64,000 bases of DNA from Mycoplasma sp. CSL7503-lung (GTDB lineage: Bacteria > Bacillota_I > Bacilli_A > Mycoplasmatales > Metamycoplasmataceae), in contig NZ_JAOPHP010000001.1 in assembly GCF_025515455.1 (NCBI RefSeq), positions 26,657 to 90,656 on the forward strand. The letters run 5' to 3'. Below, in pieces: positions 44,030-56,470 of the stretch; the first letter of the stretch is position 1, and every line of letters begins with the position of its first letter. The translations under genes were made by a program, and so were the position numbers. The notes under the pieces are model-generated. The model was not told where the DNA came from. It searched no databases and saw nothing but the letters and a program-made list of their open reading frames with translations.

Positions 44030-46945
44030 ATGAAATTAAAAAAAATATTAGTACCGTTATTAACTTCTATGGTATCAATCCCTGGTTTTTTATCAATCTC
44101 AACTCAAATAAATAATAATTCGAATGATCAAATAATAACCAACGAAGAATTAGAATTAAAATATAATGAAATAATATCTAATTTTAGTCGTGATAATTGA
44201 ATGAATAATGGATTAGGAATTGGGAACGGCGATCAAGGAGCAACCATTTTTGGTGGCGTACGTAATGAAAGAATACAATTAAATGAAAAAACAATTTGAA
44301 CCGGTGGTCCAAAGGCAAACGAAGAAAATAACGGTGGTAATACACCGATTACTACAGAAAATAATAAACATCATTTTGAATATTTAGATCAAATAAGAAA
44401 ATTGCTATCAGAAGACAAAATTGATGAAGCAAAACAAATTGCTAACTCCAAATTTATTGGTCCACGTAATCGTTTATATGGAAAATATATTTCTATGGCT
44501 AACGTAGATATCACAGAGAGAAATACTTTTAACCAAAGCGATGTTACGGACTACTCAAAATCATTAAATATTTCTAAATCACTTACTACAGTATCTTATA
44601 AAGCTGACGAAACAGAATATACTAGGGAGTATTTTGCTAGTTATCCCGATGATGTTATTGTAATTTCGATGAGCGCAAAAGGAAAAAATAGACTTAACTT
44701 CGATTTAGACTTATCTGGGACAAATAATAACGAACAATTAAAACAATATACCAAAAATGTTGATTTAGAAAAGAGAGAGATTAGTTTAGATGGTATAGTT
44801 AAAGATAATGGTTTAAAATTCGCAAGTGTTTTAAGAATTAAAGAAATAGAAGGTGAAAATAACTCAATTACAAAAGAAGGAAATAAACTAAGAATTTCAA
44901 ATGCATCAAAAGTTTATTTCGTTATTCAATCAAAAAGTGATTATGAATTAAAATTCCCAACATATAGAAAAGAAAACTTTAATCCTTTAAACTATATAAA
45001 AAATAATTTAGACAATTTAAATAAAACATACGAACAAATAAAATCTGACCATATTCAAGATTATAAATCACTCTTTGATCGCGTTAATTTAAATATAGCT
45101 AAAAAACCAAAATATAAAAACTTAAAAGATCTTATCGATAAATACCGTAATAATACTTTAGATAGAAATTCAAAAAATTATCTTGAACAACTATTATTTC
45201 AATTCGGTAGATATTTAGCAATTTCTGCAAGCAGACCACACAAAGATTATAAAAGTTTACCAACAAACCTTCAAGGTATTTGAAACATGGATGATGCACC
45301 TGCTTGAAATAGTGATTACCACTTAAATGTTAATTTACAGATGAACTATTGAGCATCATTAATGACTAATTTGTCAGAAACAATAATTCCTTTATTAGAC
45401 TATATTGATGATTTACGTCTAGGAGGAAGATTAGCCGCTAGAGAATATTCAAATATTGTTTCTGATAATAACAACCCTGCAAACGGTTGATTGGCACATA
45501 CTCAAGCTACACCTTTTGGTTTTAGTGCCCCTGGTTGAGAATTTAACTGAGGTTGATCTCCTGCATCTAATGCTTGAATAGTTCATGAAATATACAACCA
45601 TTTTGAATATACTTTAGATGAAAAATTATTTGTTGAACGCATATTTCCTCTCTTGGAAGAAACTGTCAAATTTTGAGATCAATATTTATATTACGATCAA
45701 AAAACAGATAGATGAGTTTCAGCTCCATCATTTTCTCCAGAACACGGTACCGTCTCTTTAGGGAACACATACGATCAATCATTAGTTGCTCAATTATTTA
45801 TTGATTACATTAATGCAACAAATTATTTATCAAAAAATAATTTAGGTCAATTTGATACAGAATTAGTCAAATCCATCAAGGATAAACAACCAAAATTAAA
45901 ACCTTTAAATATTGGTGATGATGGACAAATTAAAGAATGATACGAAGAAGGTAAATACAACAGATACAAAGATGGTAGAATTATTTCAAACGATAATAGA
46001 CACCGCCACACAAGTCAATTAATAGGACTATTCCCTGGAAATATTTTTGAAAAAGAAGAAGATATTCAAGCTGCCAAAAAAACTTTAGAATTACGTGGTA
46101 ATTTTGGAGCAGGTTGAGGTAAAGCTAATAAAATTAATTTATGAGCTAACTTATATGAAGGTAATAATGCGCACTCTGTTCTTGAAGATATGTTTACCCA
46201 AAATAATATAATGAATAATTTATGAGATAATATTAGGGAAGGTGCAAATGCTTTTCAAATTGAAGCAAACTTCGGAATAGTTAGCGGTATTGCACAAATG
46301 CTTTTACAATCTAATAAAGAATATATCAAATTACTACCGGCTCTACCAGACGCTTATAACGATGGTAATGTGAGTGGATTACTTGCAAGAGGTAACTTCA
46401 CAGTTGATCTAGATTGAAAAAATAAAAATTTAAAATATACAAAAATTAAATCTAATGTTGGCGGAGATTTAAAACTTGAATATAAAAATATAGCTTTTAA
46501 ATCAATTTATTTAAATGGTGAAAAAGTTTCACTAAAACCTAGTGAAAGCAACAAAATAGTAATTAAAACAAACAAAGATGATATAGTTGAAATTGCTGAT
46601 TCATTTTCAGATATCAAAAAAGGTAGAACCTACAATCCAGAATATAAAAATTCTCAAATTTCTACAAATGTTGAAACTAATAATAATGAAATTTCAAAAA
46701 ATAAAAAAGTAGAAGAAACCGTTGATTATTTAAATAAAATAACAAAAAGTAATATTCAAAATAGCGAAAAAGCAAATAACGCTAAAACAATTGAAGAAAA
46801 AACAGAAAACAACGAACCAAAAACAACTACTAACCCTACAAAAAGTGCAAGTAACCAACAATTTAAAATATTAGGTGGTTTAATAGTTGTTATAGGTATA
46901 ATAACTGCTATTATATTGTTTAAAAACAAAAAAAAGAAACAATAA
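44030..46945 (+). CDS. GH95 alpha-L-fucosidase family protein, membrane anchored
   Basis: 971 residues. It has an N-terminal signal peptide (MKLKKILVPLLTSMVS). The GH95 N-terminal domain carries LGIGNGDQGATIFGGVRNER and LNEKTIWTGGP. The (alpha/alpha)6 barrel includes LQGIWNMDDAPAWNSDYHLN, MNYWASL and GWEFNWGWSP. The C-terminal barrel end has REGANAFQIEANFGI and KLLPALP. A Lys/Asn/Thr linker, one membrane helix (LGGLIVVIGIITAIIL) and a basic tail (KNKKKKQ) follow. GH95 enzymes remove terminal alpha-1,2-fucose (some are galactosidases) from host glycans or mucins. The reading frame is intact, unlike the GH20 gene upstream. AAGGAGC ribosome binding site. Confidence 0.85.
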
Positions 46946-46947
46946 TT

Positions 46948-46981
46948 TAAAAATGACACAATATTTATGTGTCATTTTTTG
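46948..46981. terminator. Bidirectional terminator GH95/potD
   Basis: AAAATGACACA / TGTGTCATTTT stem, between convergent genes. Confidence 0.85.
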
Positions 46982-49060
46982 TTATGATTTTGTTTTAGCA
47001 AAATAATATGTAGTTATTTTGCTTAAAAGAGAGTCAGAAATTGGTTGAAGAGCTTTGTGTCTAACGTTAGAAGTGTTTTCTATTTTATAGATATTAATTA
47101 CATTTTGATCTTGTCCTTCAACTTTATCAGAAAAGTAATTTCTATAAACTATTTCATAATCTGTTATTTGTGTTGGGACATAATTAATAAAGTTAAAATT
47201 AGTTAGATTCTTATAATCTTCAATATAATCATCATTTGATAGATCAATAAATGCTATAGATTGAGCAATAACTTTTTTAACTAAATCTTTTAACTCGCTT
47301 TGTGGCACTTCATTATCACTAATATATTCAATGAATGCATTAAAAATACTTTCTTCACCGCTAAATAATATTTCAATAATTATTTTTTCAATCTCTGTAG
47401 ACTGTTCTTTAAGTACGTCAATTTTATTTTCGCGATCTTCATTATTTAAATCTATTAAAGAAGATATTTTATCTAAAAACATAGAATTATTTTCGGATAA
47501 ATTATTTTCAATAATAGTTGGGTAATAATTTACCTTTTGCTCAAAATTGTTTTCATCATCATTTGATCTTAAATCATAAAATTCTTGATATATTTTTGAA
47601 TTATTTTTGTTCGATAAGTTTAATAAGTTTGAATAATAGTTAATAAAATCATTAATTGATTCTTGCTCTAAATCTAATTCACTTAATTCTTTTGTTTTAA
47701 TATCTTTTCATATTTTTCAACTATTTAATTCAGAAATCATTCTTTGAGCTTGAGTGATATTAGAATCTGTTAACTGATCAAAATTAGGTACTAAGTTTTG
47801 TCGCAATAGCTCTTTGTATTCTAAAATGATTTGCGGGGTTTGCGAATATGAACTTTGTGAAATTGTCTTAATATATTCATCTTTTGTTTTTCGATCTAAT
47901 TTAGATGAAATTATTAAACCATCAACTAGTAAGATATTATCGCTTGGTCTATAAGCTAAAACAGACCCATCTTTTGCACTATCATAATTATCTTCGCTAT
48001 AATAAGCGTCAATAGCATCTCCATTATACATAATTGATGCATTTATCGAACCGGAATCATCTCTTGGATTAGTAATATCGTTAACAATCTCTAGACCATC
48101 ACCTTTTAAAGAAATATGTTTAGAATCTCGAATGTCATATCCTGTTCCATCTTTAATTAAATCAATAAAAGAATTAATTAAAATTTTATATGTTTCGTTT
48201 TGTGACTCTGAATTTTCTTCTACACTTCCTGTGAATTTTTGATCTGTTCTACCCTCTGGTAAAGGCCAATAAGCGGAAGCATAAAGCATATTATCACGAA
48301 CCGAATCTGTAATAACCCAATTATTATAATTAGCACTAGATAAAGCTTTTAACACATTAACTAAAGCATTTGGGTTTTTAATTTGTGCTTGCTCTTGATG
48401 TTCGTTATAATATTTTTTAAAATCGAATCCTCCTAAACTGTTTTTATAATCTTCGGGAATTGCGACTTTATTAATATTGTATGACACGACCATATCTTGA
48501 GAATAATAAGGATAAAAATATTCTCATAATTCATCGTTATTATCTAGTTGATAACTTTGTAAATGTTCTCAAATTTCTTTGCGTAATGATAATTGCACAT
48601 ATTTACGAGCTAAATTACGTGCCTGTGTTGCTTGTTCTAATTTTTCTTTTAACTCATTTGTAGCATTATTTTTAAATTGGTTTTTCAATCTATCATAATC
48701 TACCATGGGCTCTAAAAGAGGTTCGTTAAATATAATAGAATAATTCAATTTAGAGATAAGTTTATTTTTTATTAAAGAAGCCACTATAAAGTCTGAACCT
48801 ATTCCGGCAGCAGCTTTGTTATTTATTAATGCGTTACTAAATTGATTTATTTCATCGAACTCTTTATAATCAAATGATTCACGTAATATTTCGATATTAT
48901 CATCCGACATGTATGATTTGTAATTAAAAAAACTTGGTTTAAATCTATTTTTATTTTTAATAGCAATTGTTGTCGCTAAAGTTGTGATTCCTATTGCTGA
49001 ACTTATAGTTAGTAAAGCTAATTTTATTTTTCTACTTTTTCTTCAACTTGTAACTTGCAT
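46982..49060 (-). CDS. potD: Polyamine ABC transporter substrate-binding protein
   Basis: 692 residues. An N-terminal signal-anchor helix (IKLALLTISSAIGITTLATTI) follows a short basic start; there is no lipobox Cys. A periplasmic-binding-protein fold includes NNKAAAGIGSDFIVAS, ASIMYNGDAIDAYY and VLAYRPSDNILLVDGLIIS, in PotD-like order. It is longer than E. coli PotD (about 350), with an added C-terminal helical half of unknown role. It captures spermidine/putrescine outside the cell for PotABC. It is the last gene of potABCD; the start overlaps potC by 29 bp. Confidence 0.8.
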
Positions 49061-49820
49061 AAACTAAGTTTCCAATGATTGTAGTAAATAATACTATAGC
49101 TCCTAAAACAAGTGCTCACGGTCTAAATGCACCTTCGTATAATTTAGTTGCTATTGTGGAAGTATTAGAAGTTGTTCTTGCGATGATAAAATCATCAAAA
49201 CTTAAAACTGAACTAACTAAAATTACAGAAATAATAGAAGGAATCATATAAATTAAATATGTTTTAAATCAAGCTTTTATTTTAGAGTGTCCTAAATCTT
49301 GTGCAGCTTCAAATAAGTTATTATTAAACTTTTCACTACGAGGTAGTGTTAATGATATACCATAAGGTAAAGCCATAATTGTATGACCTACAATAACTCT
49401 TAAAAAACCTTCGTTATCTACTTGAACTATTCCAAAAAAAGCGGTAAAAACTAAAACTAAACCAATTGCTGTTATATTATCAGGATTGATAAGCGGAATG
49501 TTTGATGTTGATGTAAGTGTACTTTTGATCAATTTATTCTTTTGACGATACATCGCATATGAAGTTATAATACTTATTGTAGCAACTAAAAAACTAACTA
49601 TTATAGCTAATAATATTGTGTTTAATAAGGCTAAATCACGTCCAGAATCTAATACTGTAACTCAGTTTTCGAAAGTACCTTTAATTCAACTCGGGTTTGC
49701 TTCACCTTTTTTAGTTGGAACATTAAAACTAAAAATGACACCAACCACTAAAGGAACATAAATTATTAATAAAATTAAATAAACATAACTACGTTTTAAT
49801 AATGAGGATACTCTATTCAT
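49032..49820 (-). CDS. potC: Polyamine ABC transporter permease PotC
   Basis: 262 residues with six membrane helices. The permease EAA loop reads FEAAQDLGHSKIKAWFKTYL, which contacts PotA. The segment SVLSFDDFIIARTTS is characteristic of PotC-type permeases. Starts overlapping the end of potB by 8 bp. Confidence 0.9.
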
Positions 49821-50649
49821 AGTGTGCACCTCTTTTAAAGTAGAAAATTACTCTTGGTAAAATTAAAAATAAACTAAATATACCCATAAATATAGCAGAT
49901 ACAACAATAACTAATGCTGAACCTGTACTTAAATCGTATTTATTGCCAGGATTGATTTTACTATTAATCAACTCTCCGATTGTTTGTAATTGTGAACCAT
50001 CTGTTAATAATTTTGAACTAATAATAAATGTAGTTGCACTTGCTAAAAAGATCATAGCAAGACCACTCAAAATCGCCTTTGTACCATAAGGTATAATAAC
50101 TTTAAAAATTGTTTGAAAACTATTATTACCTAAATCGTTGCTTGCTTCAATGATATTGCGTGGCATATCTTTAAACACAGTATATAACGGCATAATCATT
50201 AATGGTAAATTTAGACTTGTAAGCCCAAAAATCATAAAAAGTTCACTATTTAAACTTTTAGAATTAGAAACTACCGCTAACGCTAGTACTTTCATAGAAT
50301 ATATTCTTGAAATAGTAAAAATTGCCATAGGACTTATCATTAGGCTCAAAGCAAAAATTCTAAATATTTTTGACTTTGAAGATGAAATAAAATACGCATA
50401 CGGAAATCCGATTATTAAACATAATAATGCAGATACAATTCCTATTCATAGTGATCTTCCGATAATTCTTCAAGTGTTAACATCTTTAATTAACACAAAT
50501 GAATCGAAATTAGAACCATGAACAGCAAACGCATTAACTACAATCATAATAATAGGTAATAAAATTAATAATATAGCAATTATTAAATAAGGAATGAATA
50601 AAGCTGTTTTTTTGTCGAAACTAAATAATTGTTTAATTTTGGAAATCAT
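49813..50649 (-). CDS. potB: Polyamine ABC transporter permease PotB
   Basis: 278 residues, six helices. The EAA loop is IIEASNDLGNNSFQTIFKVI. The first helix follows [15 protein letters not shown]. Forms the membrane channel with PotC. Its start lies 17 bp inside the potA end, so translation is coupled. Confidence 0.9.
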
Positions 50650-52009
50650 TTTGTGAATAATCTCACTTAGAATCTTTTTTCATTAAGTGAATAGAATCAA
50701 TTGTTCAACTCAAATAAACAACTTCATCTAATTCAAATTTTTTAGCTGTTTCAACATAAATAACATCTTCATCTTCAGTTTCTATTTTTAGATAATAATA
50801 ACTTCCACGATATGAAATCTCAGTAACAGTACCTTTGATTTTTCCTTCAGTACTTTTAGGTTCTGAAATAATATCAATATCTTCAGGTCTAATTAAAGCG
50901 TCTAAAACTTCTTTATTGTTAAATTCACTTTTTTCGTGAATTGTTTTAAAGCTTTTTCCAAGTAATTTAATATTTCCATTAGCTTCAAAAGTTGCATCAA
51001 AAATATTAGAATCACCAATAAATTTTGCAACCCATATATTTTTAGGAAAATCATAAATATTTTTAGGTGTATCGTATTGTTCAATAACCCCATCACGCAT
51101 AACAGCTATACGGTCCGATAACTCCAAAGCTTCATCTTGATCGTGTGTAACAAAAATAAAAGTTAAACCTAAACTTTGTTGAACACTTCTTAATAAAACT
51201 TGCATTTTTTGTCTAATTTTAGCATCTAAAGCACTAAGCGGTTCATCAAGTAATAATATTTCTGGTTCAATAACTAAACTTCTAGCTAAAGCAACTCTTT
51301 GTTTCATACCACCTGATAATTGAGAAATTGCTTTTGTTTCGTTACCTTTTAAACCTACAATATCAATTATTTTACTAATTTTTTCGTTCATTTCAGTATT
51401 AGTCATTTTACGTTTAAAATGACGATCTTCATATGCTTGTTTTTTTAAATTAACATAATTTTCTCAATATGAATATTTAAAATCAGAATCATCAATTCAA
51501 TTTTGACGTTTATTATACTGATATGTACCTTTTTTAAGATTTTTAAGTTCTTCAGTATATTGTTCTAATTGAATTTCAATTTGTTTCATTTTTGAATTAG
51601 CTTTTTTTGTTCATTGGGCCAATTTGATTTCTAAATTATCAATTTTATTTTGATTAATTTGTTCACGTGGAACACGTTTAAGTTTCAATCCAAAAGCAAT
51701 ATTTCCTTCAACATTTAAATGAGGAAATAAAGCATAATCTTGAAATATAGTAGATACATTTCTCTTATGAGGAGATAGATCTTTAATATCATATCCATTA
51801 AATTGAATTTCGCCACGAGTAGTTCATTCAAAACCACCAAGTAGTCTTAAAATAGTAGTTTTACCAGACCCTGAAGGACCTAGTAAAGTAACAAATTCAC
51901 CACGATTAATTTTTAAATTAACGTTGTGTAAAACTGTTTTGTCAGAAAATTCTTTAACAACTTCTTTTAATTCAATAATAGGTAAGTTATTTTTTGCATT
52001 TTTTGTCAT
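50633..52009 (-). CDS. potA: Polyamine ABC transporter ATPase PotA
   Basis: 458 residues. Walker [12 protein letters not shown] near residue 42, Q-loop FQDYALFP, signature [16 protein letters not shown], Walker [13 protein letters not shown] and switch His VTHDQ are all intact. A C-terminal TOBE-like regulatory domain follows ([11 protein letters not shown]). An insertion of about 85 residues, Lys/Gln/Glu-rich and coiled-coil-like, sits in the helical subdomain between Q-loop and signature; E. coli PotA lacks it. It powers polyamine import with PotBCD. First gene of the operon, with AAGGAGAC ribosome binding site. Confidence 0.93.
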
Positions 52010-52066
52010 TATAATGTCTCCTTTCGTATTGTTTTAAAATGCTAACTTAAACAACAGGGAGACGGT

Positions 52067-52103
52067 ATCAAAAAGATTCTCACAGTACTCTTCGACACTG
52101 TAA
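52067..52103 (-). promoter_or_regulatory. Hairpin in the potABCD leader
   Basis: On the minus strand, TCTTACAGT pairs with ACTGTGAGA (one G-T pair) around a 10-nt loop, about 60 nt before the potA start. No T-run follows, so it is not a simple terminator. It could be a leader structure. No known riboswitch class recognised. Confidence 0.4.
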
Positions 52104-52302
52104 GATTTAGAAGGATATTCAATATCATTAAAAGTGTTAAGAATGTCTTTTATTCTTAAAATTTGTATTAAAAGTTCCTTGCTTTTCATATTTTTATATT
52201 ATATAAAAAATTATTTTTACTTAAAGAAAAAAATGTGTAAAAAATATAAGAGCAAAAACTTAAAAATAATTTTAGAAAGTATCTTTTTCAGCTATTTGCT
52301 TG

Positions 52303-52317
52303 TTTTTTTTTTTTTTT
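52303..52317. repeat. Poly-T tract (15 T) upstream of helicase operon
   Basis: Fifteen uninterrupted T, 61 bp before the operon's first ATG and just upstream of its likely promoter. Homopolymers of this length slip during replication and, near promoters, vary expression in mycoplasmas. Confidence 0.85.
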
Positions 52318-52378
52318 GATAACATAAAATTAATAAAACAATAAGGAATCAAATCTAATATATTAAGGATAGAAATTT

Positions 52379-55300
52379 ATGAATTTAAATATAAAAGTTA
52401 ATAAAAATAAAGAAATGAATATAGGAGATGCTAAACAAGCAGAAACATATAAAAACAGAAATAAAAAATTTACTGTTAACGATCATTTAGAAAAATTACT
52501 AAAATCAAATAATTTAATCAATAAAAATATGGATTTAATTGATTTTTTTAATAGTATACAAAAATCAATTAAATCACTTTACATAATAAACAATGATTTA
52601 TTCTCAAAATCTACTACACCAATGAAAGTTGTTTCATTAAATTTTTTAATCTTTTTATCGAATGAAACTCAAATATTTAAAAATCAAAAAAATATTGCAA
52701 TTAACATAAAAACAAATTTTAATGAATCAAATGGTTATTACTTTGATCTAGATAGAATTACAATACTTAATAATTTAGAAGAAGAAATTTTATTATCTAA
52801 ATATCACAACTACATAAATGAACTAACATTAAATTTTTATATCGACCAAAAAATAGAATCAACAAATATAAATAATAGTATTTTAAAAAATATCTTATTT
52901 AACATTACTAATGATGTTAATATAATGAAAACAGATAAAAATAAAGGTAATGGAATGGTCAAATTAGGTAGAACTCTAGATTTTTATAGAGATTATATCA
53001 ATGATCAAAAGCCTAAATATAGTAAAACAAATAATAGAAAGAATCAAAATATATTTCCTATTGTCTTAAGAACACAAAGAAGCAACGACAAAAGAACAGA
53101 ATTTATTTTTAGAATTACAAAAAAAGAATTCAATAAGGATTTTATAAATATAGTAGATAATGAAAAAAGATTTATTTATTTTTACAACGTAAATGATAGC
53201 GACGAAAAAGTATCAATAAATAGACAAAGTATCTCATTTGAAGAATATAAATATACTGAATTATTAAAATCTAGAATCGAAACTAATCAAAAAGATATCA
53301 AAGAACTAAATGGCAAAATAGAATATAACAAACAAAAATTTTTAAACCAAAATAAATTAGAAGAAATTAACAAATTAGAAAACGAAGTTGAAGAACAAAA
53401 AGAAACTATTCAGGACAATGAAGAAAAATTAAACAAAAAGAAAAACGACATTCAAATTATAAAAGATGAAAATATTCAATTTAAAAAAGAAATTAAAAAA
53501 ATAGAAATTCAAATAATAACCCAAAATAAACAAATAAATAAAGAAAAACCCAAAAAAGACTCAAATAAGAATATTGAAGAAAATTATAAAATAAATAAAG
53601 ATATTTTAGAGGGGGAAATTGAAAAATTAAGGGATAAAATAGAAAAAAAACAAAAAATAATTTCTGAAAACAATATCAAAAAAGAATTATTAGAAAAAGA
53701 AATTGCAAGTTTTGAAAAAACAATTGACGATATTGAAAAAGAAAATGATAAGAATATTAAAAACTTAAATAACTTACAAAAAACATTCAACTTATATAAA
53801 AACCAGAACGAAGAATCACTAAAAAAAATAAAAGAATTATCTAAGGAAGTAGATTCTATAAATTTTGTTATTAAAAATGATAATCAAAAATACTTATACT
53901 ATACATTTAAATTCGATAATACAAAGTTAGGAAATTTAAGGGCTATAGATGTTAAAAAAATATACGACACAGATGTTGAAGTTAGCGAATTACTTTATTT
54001 TTCAAAAAAATTTGATAAAAATAATCATTTTGTTTTATCTGACGAAGATTATGGTATGTTTACTAAACATAAAAGATTTTATAATTCATTGCAAAACTTC
54101 AAGTCCGGAGAATACAAGAATCCTCTTTTAGCTAAATCTATTGAGGATCCAGACTTTTTTAAAGTTAAACAGTCATTAATAGATGATTATGATTTAAATA
54201 TGCATCCGGAAATTAAATTGAATAAAAAACAAGAACTCGCTGTAAAAAAAGCAATTTTAACACCTTGTATTTCATATCTTCAAGGTCCACCGGGTACAGG
54301 TAAAACACAAACAATCAGCGCTTTAATTCATCATATTATTAACAATAAAGAACAAAACGTTTTACTTATGTCTTCAACTCACGAAGCAATATTAAATGCT
54401 TTTGATAGAATAAAGTCTATCACCGAAGATGATCCTAATTTTATTATGTATAAAACAATTAGAAAAAAACTAAGCAAAAAAAGAAAAATTAAAGAAAATA
54501 CGAATAAAATAAAAGAGCAAGAGATTGAAGAAGATGAATCAAATATTTATGATTTAGATCATGCTTTTTATAACTTTTCATTAGCGATAATTAACTCAAC
54601 TTTAACGAAAAATAAAAATGATATTTTGGACGAAATTATAGATAAATTAAAAATAATAGATGGCAAAAAATTAAACAAGCATTTTTTAACTAATAAGAAG
54701 ATGATCACTTTAGTAGAACTTATTAAAAAGAATTCAAAGAATTTTATCGCAAATGAAATTACGGAAGAATTCAACAAATGAACTAAAGAAGATTTTAAAG
54801 AATTATTAAATTCTTTCGAAAATGAATATAGTTTATCAATTAAAGATGACATAATTTACAAATTTGAAGATATAAAAACAGAAATAGACAGAAATAGAGT
54901 AGAAAAAATAAAAAATAATTCGGATGAGTTGTTAGAATTATTATTAAAAAATAAGAGAATTAACGATTTATTCAAAGAAATATTAAATAACAATATAGTA
55001 CTAAGTAGTCTAAATCCAAATCGACAAAAAGAGACGAACCAAAAAGTTATTGAAAAACTACAATTAATTAAAGATAGAATTGAATCCAGAGAAGATGACT
55101 ATAATACAGAAATTAAAAATGAATTTTCGGATTACATATATGAAAATGAATTAATTAATTTAATTGGATTAACAACAACTGCAAACCAAGTAATTAATCC
55201 GCGTAAAGAATCTAACGACGAAACAAAAGAATTATTTTTGCAATATCCAATTTACATGACAATTGTTGATGAGGTTTCCAAAAGTAGTACATTAGAAATT

Positions 55301-56470
55301 ATAAATTCATGTATGCTTTCTGAAAAAATATTACTTGCAGGAGATTACAAACAATTGCCACCTGTTTTGGATTTTGAAACAGGCTCTAAAACTGATGATC
55401 AAGTTGAATCAATAGAAGTAAATAAACTTCTTGATTCATTCAAAGATATTAAAGAATTAAAAAACAAAAAAACAAACGAAAATAATAAAATATCTGATAG
55501 GTCATGATTTTTTAATGATGAAAATGTTAGAGAATTAATTTCAGAACTTAAATATCCGTTTTTTAAATTCCACGCATTGAAATTAAAAGCTAATATTGGT
55601 GATGATCAAAATTTTTATACTTTTTTAACCGAACAACATCGCTTCAATAAAAATATACAAAAGGTAGTAAATGTTAATTATGACTATGATGAAAAATTAA
55701 CTACTCCTATTGAAAAAAATAGTTCATATTTAGTTAATTATAAATACCCTAACATTAAAATAAATAAAGAATTTATTGTTATGGACACAAGCAAAATAAA
55801 TCGAGAATTTATTGAATATAACAATCATCTTTTTACTGAAATCCAAAAAGAAATTATCAAAAGAAATAATTATATTTCTTTTGATCAAACTAAAACATTA
55901 GATAAAGAAGAAACAAAAGAATCGACTATAAATGAATACAACGCTTTCGTAATTGCTGGTATAGTTGAAAATATAGTATTAAATAATTCAACAAATAATG
56001 AAAAATTTGATTTAGATAAAATTGGTATTATTTCCATGACTAGATCTCAAAATTCGGTAATTAAAAAATATTTAAAAGACAAAAATAATAAATTTAAACA
56101 AAAGACAATTAACAAAGTTAAAGTTGACACGGTCGATAACTTTCAAGGTCGAGAAAAGGAAATTATAATAGTTGATTTCGTTAGAGCTAAAGGAGTATTG
56201 AGAAACAATACAATAGAATACCCCGGAAGAAGAAATTATGAATTTTATAAGAGTTCAGAACGTATTAATGTAGCCGTTTCACGAGCAAAAGATACATTAA
56301 TTTTAGTTGGAGCGTTTGATGAATTAGAAAAACTCAACTTTAATATTTCTACTTGAGATAAGTCAGAAAACAAAATAAAAACAAAAAGCAAAAAAATACT
56401 AAAAGAGTATATTCAAATTTCAAAAGATGAAGATACATTTAGAAAGGTAAATGATGAAAGAAACATTTAA
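52379..56470 (+). CDS. UPF1-like SF1 helicase with coiled-coil insertion
   Basis: 1363 residues, first gene of a five-gene operon. Residues 1-290 are unassigned. About 295-500 is an extended Lys/Glu/Asn coiled coil. Walker A QGPPGTGKTQT lies near 636, Walker B IVDEVSKSS near 963 (DEVS instead of the usual DEAS/DEAQ), then GDYKQLPPV. The second RecA domain has TVDNFQGREKEII near 1251 and ERINVAVSRAKDTLILVG near 1295. This order fits UPF1/Dna2/NAM7 SF1B helicases that move on single-stranded nucleic acid. No nuclease domain is visible, unlike the DUF4011 helicase in this window. The end overlaps the next gene by 20 bp. Confidence 0.85.

Larger units (their letters stand above)
52010..52378. other. 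Divergent intergenic region potA / helicase operon
   Basis: 369 bp without a gene. It holds the pot leader with one hairpin on the left. On the right is a T15 tract, followed by TAATAT-like -10 sequence and AAGGAT before the helicase ATG at 52379. Confidence 0.7.
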
